From NCBI GenBank assembly GCA_028274465.1, contig CM051458.1, positions 21,281,566 to 21,345,565 of the forward strand: a stretch of DNA of 64,000 nt, given 5' to 3'. The DNA comes from Plantago ovata (taxonomy: Eukaryota > Streptophyta > Magnoliopsida > Lamiales > Plantaginaceae). Of this stretch, positions 20,601 to 32,601 are shown piece by piece. Position 1 is the first letter of the stretch, and each line of letters opens with the position of its first letter. The notes below the pieces were generated by a model. It ran no database searches. It was given only the letters and a program-made list of their open reading frames with translations, and was not told the DNA's origin. Made by a program: the position numbers and the translations under genes.

Positions 20601-22239
20601 CGTTTGCTGAAGACCAATCAACGGTGTACAAGCCTCCTGATCTTCGTGCAATCATTATAACCTTTTTAGTCTCAAAATCTACAAGTTTACATTCATCACT
20701 TTTAATTTCGATGAAGTATCCTTTGTCAGCAAAATGACTCATGCTGAAAAGGTTAAACTTAAGATTTTTGACATAAAGAACTCCAGAAATGGTTATGCAT
20801 CCCAACTTCACATCACCATAGCCTTTTGTAGATCCGGAGCCTCCACCAGCAAACCTTATTGTTGGACCTTTAGACCACCGTCTATAGTTTATAAGGTTAT
20901 TCGTGTTGCCCGTCATGTTCTTTCCACAACCACTATCAAAGTGCCAGATTGCATCGTTTGTCTCCGTGGCTGCAGTCTGACCGGCCATGAGGCAGAATTC
21001 GTAGTTCGACACATCTGGATAAGCTTCCATAGCTATCCCACACACTTCTTTGCCAATCTCCACGTCTAGAGTGGCTTCCTCATCGCCGGTGTCTGAACTT
21101 TCATCCTCACTGTCTTCGGAGCTTGTCTCAATGCACAATGCATCGATTTTTGCTTGAAGCTTCTTCTTTTCTTCAGCAATGAAAGCTCTCTTGAACTTCT
21201 TCTTCTTTTCAGCAGATTTGCCTTTCAGCAAAGGGCAATTAGCTTTGAAGTGTCCAGGCTTTTTGCAGTAAAAACATATATCATTTCCAACTGCTGGTTC
21301 TTCTGATGATGTAGCTTGCTGAGCTTGCTTGTTCAGCGAGCTAGTATCATTCTTGTACTTATGGTAGTTATTACCAAGATGCTTTTTCAGCTTCTCTTTT
21401 GCTTTTCGCCTTTCAAGTTCCTTACTGATGAATTTCTTCATGTTTTTAACAACTAAAGCATTTTCATCAACAGGCTCTTTATCATTCTTCTTTTCAGAAG
21501 ATGACGGCTTTGCAGCAAGAGCAATGTTTTGCGATTTTTCAGCAAACACATTTTCTCTTTGCTTTGTCTCATAATTGACAGTAGCAAGATGAGAGAACAA
21601 CTCAGTTGGTGTAATGTCAGGCATTCCTTGATTATAATAGAAATTCTGAGTATGGATCCATTCTTGATTCAAACTTCTGATGATAGTTTTCACTTTCTCA
21701 GAATCTGAATAAAGATTTCCAACACCCAGCGCTGCCATTTCACTAACAAGAGTTGTGAATCTGAAGTCCAGGTCTTCTAGTGACTCGTTAGCACCTTGCT
21801 TAAAGTTTTGAAACTTCAGCTTAAGTACTTCAAGTTTGTTTTCCTTGGTCTTGTCAGATCCAGCACAAAGATCTTGAACCATTTTCCAAGCCTCCTTAGC
21901 AGTCTTAGCACCCCACAGTTTGCACTGTATGGTATCCGGAGTTGATCTGATGATGATATTTCTTGCATGGCCATCAAGACGGAATCTCTTAGCTTCGTCA
22001 GAAGTCCATTCCTCTCTTGGTTTTGGCACAACCGTATCTGATGGTTCGCCTTGGATGGTTTCCTTTCCAGCTTCAGTGGTTCTATGAGGGAAACTCCTTT
22101 CAACCTTGGTGATCTTGATAGGTCCATCATTAATGACGGTGACCATCTCATCACTAATGGCCTCAAGATGTAACATCATGTTGTTTCGCCATTTCTCGTA
22201 ATTTTCCAGCTTCAGCAAGGGAGCATCTCCTAAAGACAT
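17610..22239 (-). pseudogene. gag-pol: SIRE-like Ty1/copia gag-pol polyprotein, frameshifted
   Basis: The first open frame (22239-18688, 1183 codons) runs gag, zinc knuckle (C322, C325, H330, C335), aspartic protease with D-S-G at 435-437, and the integrase zinc motif (H566, H571, C600, C603). The integrase catalytic residues D631, D693 and E729 and the start of reverse transcriptase ([11 protein letters not shown] near 1141) follow. A frameshift near 18720 moves the RT core to 18724-18239, with the YVDD active site at residues 56-59 of that frame. A second shift near 18280 moves RNase H to 18251-17610, which retains the Ser-Asp-Ala-Asp motif. The QIYVDDIIFGS form of the RT motif suggests the SIRE lineage, with moderate certainty. 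No env-like frame is seen. Only two shifts suggest recent decay or sequencing error. Confidence 0.92.
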
Positions 22240-22337
22240 CCTGTCAGCAAAGCACTACCAAACTGATCAAGTGAAAGAGATTTACGGAAAGCACTTAAGG
22301 GGATCTAGGTTCAGTGCAGAAGGCTAAAGAACCTCCT

Positions 22338-22349
22338 GCTCTGATACCA
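22338..22349 (-). promoter_or_regulatory. Primer-binding site, tRNA-iMet
   Basis: On the minus strand this reads TGGTATCAGAGC, two bases after the LTR end, and about 100 bp upstream of the gag start at 22239. Confidence 0.92.
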
Positions 22350-22351
22350 CT

Positions 22352-24035
22352 TGTTGGTCCCTTTAAGCAACAAGAAAAGACTAGAGGGGGGGGGGTGAAT
22401 AGTCTTTTCAAACTTTTGTCGTTTAAAACTTTCTCAGCAAGTACTTATTACTTTTCAGTAATGAGGTTGCTGATACTTAACTTTCTCAGCAAGCGTAAGT
22501 TACTTTACAGTAGCTTGATTTGCTGATACTTAAAATCAGAGAGCGGAAGTCTTTGAAACGATAAGTGCTTTTTCAGCAAGTAAAGAGTTTCAGCAAGTGA
22601 TGTGAGTGACTGTGTACAAACAGATATAATTTGCTGAAAGCTAAATGCAGTAAGTAAATCACACAAACACTTTTAGAGTGGTATCTGAGAGTGGCGTAAT
22701 CTCCCAACTAATCCACTTTGTCCTTTCTAGGACTGAATCCACTAAGATATGATTGAGGTTCCTTACAATCTCCTATCTAAAGCGATTCAACAGAGACCAA
22801 AGCACACTTGCTTTGTCTCCAACCTAAACTAGAGAACTCAACCTTGTTCTCCACCAAACTTGGTACTTTTAATCAGCAAAAGCTTGCTCGATTAAGTTCC
22901 CCCTGAATATCACCCCTGAAAGGGTGTATTTTCAGTTAGAGAGTTTTAGGGTGAGATAACTTAATTATAACTTATTCAGTTACAACAAGTAATCTAAGAA
23001 ACACAACTTGGAATACTTTGCAGTAAACAAGTTTGATTGTTTCTGGTGTCAAGACTTGTTCTTGTTCGAAAGAAAGAACACTTAACTAATTTCTTAGCCG
23101 AGTTTGTTCTACTTCTTCACAAGTAGCTTTTTCAAGCTTTAAGTCTTGGAACGGATCAATGGCAGTATAGAGAGTTTGAAGGTATGTGAGTTTAAGCACA
23201 AGTGAGAGTTTGATCACGTTGTTGACACACTTCAACTCTTTGCCGGATGACCTCTATTTATAGTGCAAGTAAGGAGCCGTTTGAATTTCAAATCCTAAGG
23301 CTTTTGTTCCTTAACATGTCACTATCTTGCTTTTGTACTTTCAGCAGCAACCTTTGTTTGTCTTCTAGTCTTCATGTCCTTTGTGTGTAAGCTTTGCATT
23401 AAATGCACCTTTGAATAGAATTCAAACAGTAATAATGGAGCGCAAAATCTCGTACATTCAGCAAGAGGTCACATATGTTCATCAGCAAGTGTTCATTCTC
23501 AGTTTCAGCAAGCACAACCTACTCTGTCTTTCAGATTTTCACTTATGCAATGCTGTTGCTGAAAATTTCACTTTCTGAGCAACACGTGCCTTACCAGTCT
23601 TCAGCAATCTTCAAGTCTTCAAGTCTTCAAGTCTTCAGATCTTTAAAAGTCTTCAAGATTCTGACCGGTTTCTTATTTGCTTCAATAATTTGGTTGTAAT
23701 AAACAAAATATATCTTCAGCAAATGCTTCAATAGGTCATTTTCTTTTCAGAAAATAAGATACATCAAAGCTAAGCATCAATAAGATATTTTCTTTTCAGA
23801 AAATAAAATACATCATACGCTAAAGTGTCAATAGATTAATTTCTTCACAGAAATTAAAGTACGTCATCCACTAAAGAAATAACTTATCTAACACCTATCT
23901 AAGTCATCAGCAAACGTTCCTCTTTTACAATGTGCTTAAAATTCTAAATTCCTATGGACCTTAAGAGTACTAGTTACTGGACTGTTCTTAATTTAGCATG
24001 GTTAATTGCTCATCAAAATTACAAGTTTCCTAACA
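22352..24035 (-). mobile_element. 5' LTR of the SIRE-like copia element
   Basis: On the minus strand it begins TGTTAGGAAACTTG at 24035 and ends ACCAACA at 22352, 1684 bp. The outer edge is set by the return of Athila-like LTR sequence at 24036 and the inner edge by the primer site. A TATA-like CTATAAATAG lies at about 23257-23268. It holds three tandem hairpin units (23737-23857), CTTCAAGT microsatellite units (about 23609-23640) and many TTCAGCAAG motifs. The matching 3' LTR was not identified. Confidence 0.8.
23737..23857 (-). repeat. Three tandem units, each with a hairpin, in LTR U3
   Basis: Hairpins at 23737-23754 (ATTTTCT/AGAAAAT), 23785-23804 (TATTTTCT/AGAAAATA) and 23836-23857 (TTAATTTCT/AGAAATTAA) have loops TTTC, TTTC and TCAC. 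They sit in imperfect repeats of about 50 bp with shared TCAATA and ACATCA/ACGTCA flanks. The third stem differs on both sides and still pairs. Confidence 0.8.
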
Positions 24036-25023
24036 GAAGGCCACTAGAAGTCGAAACCGAGTCCGAAAAGGGGAAGAAATCCAAAAACGCGTCGAAAACG
24101 CGGAATTTCGCGAACCGCCCGGTGTGTGGGGCGAACCGCCCCACAGTATTTCGGGGCCTATATATAGTTGCTCAGTTTTCTCCGAAATTCATACTTTTCC
24201 AGACCTACTTTCTCACCTTTCTCTGTAGTTTTAGGTAGGGACTTCCCAGAGCCTGTTCTGGGGGTTCGTAGCTTAGGGGACACTTTTTCATAGCAGTTTG
24301 GAGCTTGTAGGATCGCAATTCTTCGGAGATTGACAACCTTCGGTAACATTGTATCTTACAGTTTATTCTACTTATTTTTATTTATCTTTCAACATGTTTT
24401 CTTCTATGATTTCTGTTGATTGCATGCCTATTATGAGTAGCTAAACTTATCGTTGGTGGTAGTATGTGAATTCTTAGCGAAGGGAAGATAATCATGCTAA
24501 TGGCTATATCGCGCATTATACTCCGTGTTATTGCTTTATTTCGTTGATCAGGCTCAGCCGAAATTCTCGTATGTTGTATTAATTATTATGCACAATTGGA
24601 CCCTCGTCGACCTAGGCGCGTGTATATCTTCGTAGTGTTGAATAATTACGGAACACAATTGGACAATAGTGCTTGACTTGTCAGTATCTTTATCTTCGTA
24701 TTGCTTAATAATTACAACAGGACATTAGATTGATCAAAGATCTCCATGCAAGACCGAGGAATTTACGCATGATTATCGACCCGTTATGCTTTGAAGGACC
24801 ATACTATCACCAATCTCCATTATCTGTTAGAAACCCCTTTGCTTTTACGTCTGCTGTTTTATATTCTCTAGTTAAATAGATAAAGCTAGTTATAGTCCTG
24901 AGAGAACGACACTCAAGGTCATTCTACTGCTACACTACGGTTTTCGTTGTAGTTGTGAATTGCCTTTGGCTAAATAACAAATATATTTGATCGAACCAGG
25001 ACCCGACAAACCCGCGTTCATCA
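24036..25023 (+). mobile_element. Athila-like LTR fragment
   Basis: Matches the last three quarters of the family LTR, beginning GAAGGCCACTAGAAG and ending TTCATCA at 25023. The first part is replaced by the SIRE-like insertion. GC modules (24110-24145) and a TATA box (about 24160) are present. The LTR is plus-oriented but is followed by minus-strand internal sequence, so it had itself inserted in another family member. Confidence 0.85.
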
Positions 25024-26466
25024 GCCCCCCATGGGGGGCGATTCGCCCCCCGCTCCCCGATGTGGGGAGACGGTCCTTTCGTCAGAAAACACGGTTTTTT
25101 ATTCCCGAAACCAATTTTTTCAAAAAACCACTCGAATAATATCACTCAAACATAAGCATATACGACACAGACATGAACAAATTCACATATGAAAAGCAAA
25201 TCGTTCAAGAATGAATGCATGCAATAAAGCGGTAAAGAAAGCGATAAAGAAAGCGATAAAAACTTCGGGTTGCCTCCCGGATAGCGCCATTGTTTAAAGT
25301 CTTTGACTCGACTCCTGTCTGTGCCTAGCTCTTATTTCTACGGGTACTAGACTTCCCCCTTCATTGATCTCCTCTTCATGCCACGAACCTGTGAATAAGA
25401 AAGAACATAGGCTGCAAGACCACAGTAGTGAGTAGTGTAAGAATTATCAGGCGGATCAGGTGGATCAGATATGGCTTGCAACACGTGTTGCTTGCCGTCC
25501 ACTTCAATAGTGCAAGTTCTTTGGTAGATGTCCATCACGGAGCGTAGCTTAGTCAAGAACGTTCGCCCCAAGAGAATGACATCCCCCGTTCCAGGTGCAG
25601 ACGCCGGCATAACTACAAAATTGGTGTATACAGAAGCTTCACCAATCTTGACCAACATATTTTTCACAACGCCTTCGGGTCTCATAAAGGATCCATCCGC
25701 CAGTTGCACAATAGCCCTATGCTCAGATAGTTTTCCAGGGCTACTCTTTTAAAACACATTCAAAGGGAGTATGTTAGAGTAGGATCCCGTGTCTAGTGTG
25801 GCACGGACATCTTCAAGCTCACCAATCCCGACCTTAACATCGAAACTTTTAGGGAGTGGCTCGGGATCCTCTTGCTCCTCATCACTTTCGTCAGAACCAA
25901 GGTCCTTCTCTTCTTCCTTACCCTGTGGTAGTACTTCCTTCTTGCAACACTCGCACTTAGCAACCTTCTTGATGGTGATTTCGTCAGGTAGATCACCAGC
26001 CAATGTAATGGAATTCGACTTCTCAGTGTTGCTAGGCAGTTTGCCTTGTTCCCTACTTGCTCCTCGGTCGATCAACTCTTGCATCTTTTGATGGGCAAGC
26101 CTAGTGCTCTCTTCCTACCTATCAAGCCTTGCCCTAGTCTTCTCAGAATCTTCTTCATAACGTTTGAGAAAACTTTGGGTGTGATCAACCATCTTTTGCA
26201 AGTTCTCCATCAGTTGAGCCGACTTCGACTTCGATGGCTCTTTCGGAGCGGGGTTTTCGCAGTGATCATTACCATAGTTTAGCCTACTACGGTCTTGGTT
26301 AGGGCCATAAGTTTGGTTAGCAGGTGCATATCTTTGATTGTTTCGGAATCCTCTTCTCCAAAATCCCCCTCGAGGATTCCTACCGTCTTGTCCGTAGCTA
26401 CCTTCTTGAGTACCAAACTCCGTAGCAAAGGCTTCCTCTTCGCCTCCTCGAGCCCAGTTGCCATCA
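25024..26466 (-). pseudogene. gag-pro: Athila-like gag-protease fragment
   Basis: On the minus strand it runs from just after the zinc knuckle (26466) through the coiled linker and protease (26084-25347) to the post-protease hairpin region. The retropepsin D-T-G is intact. One TAA at 25749-25751 interrupts the protease shortly after the active site. The codon that is TAG in both arms reads as Trp here, so this copy diverged separately. The gag N-terminus is lost at the LTR boundary. Confidence 0.85.
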
Positions 26467-26584
26467 TCATGAACGTGTCAAGGTCAATTAAATTAATTTG
26501 TAATTAGGCAAAGGCAATCCACAACTAAAACGAAAATCGTAGTGTAGCTGTAGAATGACTCGAGTGTCGTTCTCTCAGGACTAT

Positions 26585-28031
26585 AACTAGTTTTATCTTT
26601 TTTGAATGAATAAAGCATATATTGAAAAAAGTTGAAAAGTACAAAACGTTTATGTAGTAGCAATAACAAAAAGCCACACACGGCTTAAGTGAAAAAGATG
26701 ACAAAGCAAAACTAAAACCCAGGGAAAGTGATCCCTGGTTGCAGCCGCAGGCCTCGTTAAAACCCACCTATAGTAAAACCCTGTGGGAAAAACCTACAGG
26801 TGGGAAAAAGAGTGCCTGAGCGTTAAAGCTGCGTGATCCTATAGTAAGGCTGCCCGGACATATCTCTGGCAACCTGAGGAGCAATAACATCGAGTTGGTG
26901 GAGCCATACACCATGCGAGTGATAGTTAGAAAGAGTGTCCGCCACCCCATTCCCTTCACGGTAGATGTGTGAGACTTTGAACTCCAAAGTAAGAAGGAGA
27001 TCCAGAACTCGTAGCCATCGATTCCTAAACTTCCAAGGAACAGTTGTGGAACGAGACTGAAAAAGGCCCTCCACGTAGGTAGAATCCGTCTCAAGCCAAA
27101 GACGATACCAACCCTGTTGGCAAGCCAACTCCACGCCAGTCATGGCTGCCACAAACTCAGCCTCATAGGCAAAGGCGCAACCTATATGTGTGACAAAACA
27201 GCAAAGGACATGCCCAAAATGATTACGAAAAACTCCCGCAGCTTTAGCATCACCCGGGGACCCCATAGCACTGCCGTCTGTATTGCATTTAATCCAACCC
27301 CACATCGGGGAATGCCATTGAACCTCCACTAAAGTGGTGCTGCCCCTAGCACGCCCACGTATACCCAATGAATGAAGAGTAAAAAGGTCCTCCTGAGTAT
27401 TGAACATAGAACCTTTCAAAGAATGATGTTGCTCCCGTATCAAGGACTTCAGAGAGAGAATAATGGAGTGTCGTGAGAAAGGAACATTATCGAAAATCCT
27501 CCTGTTCCGGGTAGACCATATTAGCCAAATCAAGGTGACAAAAGCAAGACGCCAAATGGAGCCAACCTGGGAGCTAAATGTCCGAGACATGGCAAAAAGC
27601 ACCAGTTCATTCAAGCTATAGATAGAGGGCATATGGAGATGAAAGATATCCAAAATACGGTGCCAAATATCCTGAATGAAGCAACAATGCACAAAGATAT
27701 GATCAATATCCTCACCTGAAGACCGACAGAACACGCAAAAAGACGGTCCCATGAAGCCATTGTGACGTAAGTGATCCAGTGTAGGCAATTTACCATGAAT
27801 AGCCCGCCAAAGTGTGACAGAGCGACGAGGTGGTATGTAAGGTGCCCAAATCCAATCGCCCCAAGGGACCACAGGAAACTCCGGACGAAAGTGCTGATAG
27901 AAAATAGAACTAGAAGCAGATCCATTTGATGAAGGTATCCATATTCGGGTATCAGAGTGAGGAGGAGCTAAGGTGTAATTAGCAATGTCTCTAGCCACAT
28001 CCGGGAAAGCCATACAGAACTAGTTTTATCT
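26585..28031 (-). mobile_element. 5'-truncated LINE with target-site duplication
   Basis: The body is 26599-28017. Both sides carry AACTAGTTTTATCT (26585-26598 and 28018-28031). On the minus strand the 3' end is a short A run next to the first copy, as expected for target-primed reverse transcription. The left arm has a single uninterrupted AACTAGCTTTATCT at this site (about 16226-16239 on the opposite strand), so the insertion is absent there. Confidence 0.9.
26823..28013 (-). pseudogene. LINE ORF2 C-terminus: zf-RVT and RNase H
   Basis: An open frame of 396 codons. Residues of about 30-130 form the plant L1-type zf-RVT zinc-binding domain (FCVFCRSSGEDIDHIFVHC). About 230-370 form an RNase H fold of the RVT_3 type, with a C-N-T-D-G-S-A start, a central acidic E-A-E-F and a late G-N-x-V-A-D motif. 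The endonuclease and reverse transcriptase are missing through 5' truncation, so the copy cannot move itself. The frame is still fully open, which suggests a young insertion. Confidence 0.88.
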
Positions 28032-29782
28032 ATTTAACAAGAGAATATAAAACAGCAGACAGATAGCAATAGGGGTTTCTAGCAGATAATGGAGATTGGT
28101 GATAGTATGGTCCTTCTTAACATAACGGGTCGATAATCATGCATAAATTCCTCGGTCTTGCATAGAGATCTTTGAATCAATCTAGTGTCCTGTTGCAAGT
28201 ATTAAGCACTACGAAGATAATTTGGTCTGACTAGTCAATCACGATTGTCCTAATGTGTTCCGTAATTATTCAACACTACGAAGATAATTGGTCTGATGGT
28301 CGACTAGTGTCCAATTGTGCATAGTAATCAATACAACATACGAGAATTTTGGTTACAACTGATCAACGAAATAAAGCAATGACACGGAGTATAATGCGCG
28401 ATATAGCCATTAGCATGATTACCTTCCCTTCGCTAAGGATTCACATACTACCACTAACGATAAGTTTAGCTACTCATAATATGCATGCAATCAACAGAAA
28501 TCATAGAAGAAAACATATTGAAAGATAAATAAAATAAGTAGAATAAAACTGTAAGATACAAAGTTACCGAAGGTTGTCAATCTCCGGATGATTGCGGTCC
28601 TACGAGCTCCAAACTGCTATGAAAAAGTATCACCTAAGCTACGGAACTCCCAGGACAGGCCCCGGGAAGTTCCTACCTAAAACTATAGAGAGAGGTGAGA
28701 AAGTAGGTCTGGAAAGATATGATTTTCGGAGAGAAAACTGAGCACTATATATAGGCCCCGAATAAACTCTGGGGCGGTTCGCCGCAGGTTGGGCGGTTCG
28801 CCCCCCGTCTTTTTCGCGGAATTCTGCGTTTTTCGACGCGGATTTGGATTTCTTCACCTTTTCGGACTCGGTTTCTGACTTCTAGTGGCCTTCTAACCTC
28901 CAGATTCGAACCCTAGACTCCAAATCCTATCCGGAAACCTTCAGATACTCCAAATAGGCTTCTGGAACACCAATTCCTTGTCAACTTCAATATAATTGCT
29001 CAGAAATCTTCGAATTTCAACCAAAACCTGTAAAAATAAAATCTAAAGGGAAACGTGACACTATTCTAATAAAATGTACTAAAATATAGCTAAATTAACA
29101 TAGAGGATAGCTAAAATAGGTGAAAAAGACTCGAATGAAAGTGTAAAATACACATTCATCAAACTCCCCAAACCGAACCTTTGCTTGGCCTCAAGCAACT
29201 AAGCTAGACACTAATTCAAAAAACAATGCAACACATCAAATGGAGTCTCATGCCAAATAAAATGAACTAATCTACTGAATCTATCAAATAACATATGAAC
29301 AAAAACCATATAAATCAAAGCATGAATATAGGTTGAAGAATACCTCGATTGACTTATACACATCCACATAAGCACTTATGTCAAGACAAGATAGTCTCTC
29401 GTAACATTCTCTACCTGGACCTAGTCAGTGACGACGTAATGAAGAGCACTAAGATACGAATGGTTGCCCCGTGCCTATGAAACTGAGGACTTACTGTTGT
29501 TCCACCATGTTAAGATTTTCCCTCAAAAGAGGTCGAACCAGTACTGGCTCTCATCAAACGAAGGAGGGTTCCCTATAAAAGATAACTCTCCCCTATTCTA
29601 CCCATCTCTCAAGTAAAGTCTTAAGCTATTCTCCACTTCCTGAATGGCAGGACGAGGGTGGTCTAGAACAGATGACACTCAAGACAAAAAGATAAAAAAT
29701 AAAAATAAAAATTACAACACGATTACGAACAATACGAAAAATGGAAAAGACTCGAACTTTGCAAAACTGCTATTTGGCTTTC

Positions 29783-29911
29783 TTTTTTGGACCCTTCTTT
29801 GCTTTTTTGGGGTCTTTTCTTTTTTTCTTTTTTTTTCTTTCCAGATTATTTTTTTCTTTTTCTCTTTTTTTCTGGAATTTTTCTTTTCTTTTTTTTTCGA
29901 TTTTTTTTCTA
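29783..29911 (-). repeat. Long A/G-rich tract (copy 3)
   Basis: T/C-rich on the plus strand; the reverse complement of the tract at 14366-14506. Confidence 0.7.
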
Positions 29912-29964
29912 GCCAGCAGTAGCATAATAAAAAGAGAAACAAAATGACTCACACGACTTCCCCA

Positions 29965-30101
29965 AACCTATTCGAAAGAATAGGTTGGAGTACAAAATTT
30001 ACGGAAAAAGGAAAAATAAACTCACGATACGAAAATGAAAAACAGAAACAAGTCTAACGATGGTGTAACCCCCTCCCCAAACCTATTCGGAAGAATAGGT
30101 T
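29965..30101 (-). repeat. Twin hairpins (copy 3)
   Basis: Hairpins at 29965-29986 and 30080-30101 have arms and loops as in the other two copies. Confidence 0.75.
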
Positions 30102-30150
30102 ATAAACAAAGGATCACACAACCTCACACTACCTCCTTCCTAGGCATTTA

Positions 30151-32601
30151 GCAATCTCAAAGCATGGTGAAGACTTGTTGCCTCTTAGGTACATAATTAC
30201 TCGGGAAAACAACAATTAGACCCTAACATGCATCATCCTATTATAAAGGCCTTCGTGAACCGCAGTAGAGAAACACCACTAAGTGATGTCGAGACTACCA
30301 AGCTTAACAAAGTGCAATACATAAATGTGACAAGCCAAGCGAGAAAAACCTCAAACAAATTCATAGAGATGAGGCATACGATTAATGGCATAGTTGGTTG
30401 ATCTACCCAATAAAAAGTTCAAAAAATTCGCAATAAACTCCATATAAAACATGCAAGACTATCCTAGGATGAATGTAGTGAATGCAACCTAAAAAATCTA
30501 AGAAAGCAGTAAACGTGCAAATGAAAATGCAGACGGATAAAGCATGCGAGGTACTATACTCATCCTACCAATTCCAAGCTCCAAACTAACAACATCAGAT
30601 CACTTAAATCCCATCCCCCCTCATGAAATTTACGCTAGTCCCTAGCAGTAATAAAATGAGGAAATAAGATGTGTTACTAGATGTTACCCCATGGTTTGGC
30701 CTCGGTCGGCTGAGTATGCTGCTTGTGGGTTATTGGGCCTCCTCTGTGAGCTTTATAGGGTGTCATCAGGTCTTCAGGTAGGTGTGGTAGTTCCATTTAT
30801 AGGTTGGACAGGAACAACTCCTCTATCAGAATCATCATTGCCCGTATGGCCTTCATTGCCACTACTGTCACGCACATCCTCACTAGTAGAGTTGTAGTGG
30901 CAGGTAGAATTCTCAAGAGTAGCCGCCGCTGTTATGGAATCCTCCATCCTGGAGCCCTCCAATAGGATGTGAACTGTTGAAGGGGAAAGGGTAGTGGTAT
31001 CAGGACCTCTCCCTCCAATGTTTTACACCTCGAGAAGGTTTCAGTAAGCTGCTTGGATACTCAGAAGTCTTCTACCTTTTTCTCCAATTTTGTCCACATT
31101 CTCTACCGTGGATCCGACCGATGTCTATATGATGCTCACTTTAGAGGCAGGCAAGGGGCACCCCAATAAGGCGCTGGGTACCCATGTCATTACGTTTTGG
31201 AACCAAGCTAGCGCTTCGGAACCTTCGAGCAACATCGGACTCAAGATCGAATCCGCCGCGGCAAGACTGTCCCGGTGCCTTCCTATTCACTCGAACTCTG
31301 CAGTCCTCGTGATGGAGTGCTGACGTAATAGTGGTTTATGTCCCTTCGGTGGTGCATGAATAGGCATAGGAGTCCTTACTCCAGGTATACTCTAGCTCCT
31401 CCTCGTGGATAATCCACGACGTTGTTGCAAACCCCTTGGCTCGAACGCACTTCTAGCGAGGTCACCTTCCTTGACATGGTTCTTCACAGCAATCATACGG
31501 GAATGCTCCTTTCCCTTGATATTGTACCTACAAATAGATGTTAGCACCTCGTACGACACAAAACTGACTCAAAATACATACTAGAGTAAAAGCGAAATAC
31601 ACAAGTGATAAAATCGACATTCGAACTCCCCAAACCGCAATGTCTAGCCTAGCTTCTTCATCATGCAACATACCAACGAAACTACTTCATGCAATACATC
31701 ACATCATGCTCTTACTAGACAACCAATATCCTTGATAACAAGGCTCAATTCATACCATAGCAGTGCAAAATCCAATCATCATAAATCTTCATACTTAACA
31801 ATTAAGCATTCTATCGTCAAATCTACCAACATTACTTCAATAACCACATCCATATGCTAGAAATCAAAGATAAAGACATAATGCATAACAAGATATATCA
31901 TCTAATAGCAAAATACCAAAATCAACAATTCAAGCAAAATTGAGCATGCAATTGATAGTAAATAACATGTCTAATCACACAAACAACATACCCATGCATC
32001 AAATAAGCATAATTGAAGCTCAAATTAGAAAACCCCCAAATTCGAAAATTAGGGTTCTAAGGATGATACCTCAGATCTGTAAATCTAACGCATAAGGATG
32101 AAATCTGATCGGATAGGATGATAGATCATGTAATAGGCTTCGAATTAAGCTAAACAACACTCAATTTGGTCAAGAAATGAAGAAGTTATGAAGATTTAAA
32201 GATGAAATCGCGTTTTTCGGGTTTTTTGGGAGGATGAATGAAGAAGAATGAAGAAAATAAGATTTTGGGGAAGAAATCCGCGTTTTTGAAGTTCTGGGAC
32301 CGTGGGGCAGTTCGCCCCTCGTGCGGGGCGGTTCGCCCCGTGCTCCACGAAGCGGGGAGACGGTTTCCGACGTCAGAAAGTGCGGTTTAATCCCCGAAAT
32401 CAATTTTTTCAAAAGACCACTCGAAAAATCTCACTCAAACAAAAGCACATACGACACACACATGAAAAAATTCGCATACGAGAAGCAAATAGTTCAAGAA
32501 TGAATGCATGCAGAAAAGCAGTAAAGAAAGCGATAAAAATTCCGGGTTGCCTCCCGGATAGCGTCATTGTTTAAAGTCTTTGACTCGACTCCTGTCTGCG
32601 C
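30151..32601 (-). mobile_element. Internal non-coding region after the protease (right arm)
   Basis: Mirror of 11673-14125. It includes the TCCGGG/CCCGGA hairpin at 32541-32558, GC modules at about 32306-32342 and the internal polypurine-like site at about 31628-31642. No conserved gene recognised. Confidence 0.55.

Larger units (their letters stand above)
26467..29161 (-). mobile_element. Athila-like LTR interrupted by a LINE (right arm)
   Basis: Mirror of the LTR at 15114-16351. On the minus strand it starts TGATGAATG at 29161 and its end lies near 26467. The LINE and its duplicated target add 1433 bp. Confidence 0.85.
29162..30150 (-). mobile_element. 3' internal region of Athila-like element (right arm)
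   Basis: Mirror of 14126-15113, with polypurine site (29162-29176), A/G tract and twin hairpins. The A/G tract differs by a few bases in length. Confidence 0.8.
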
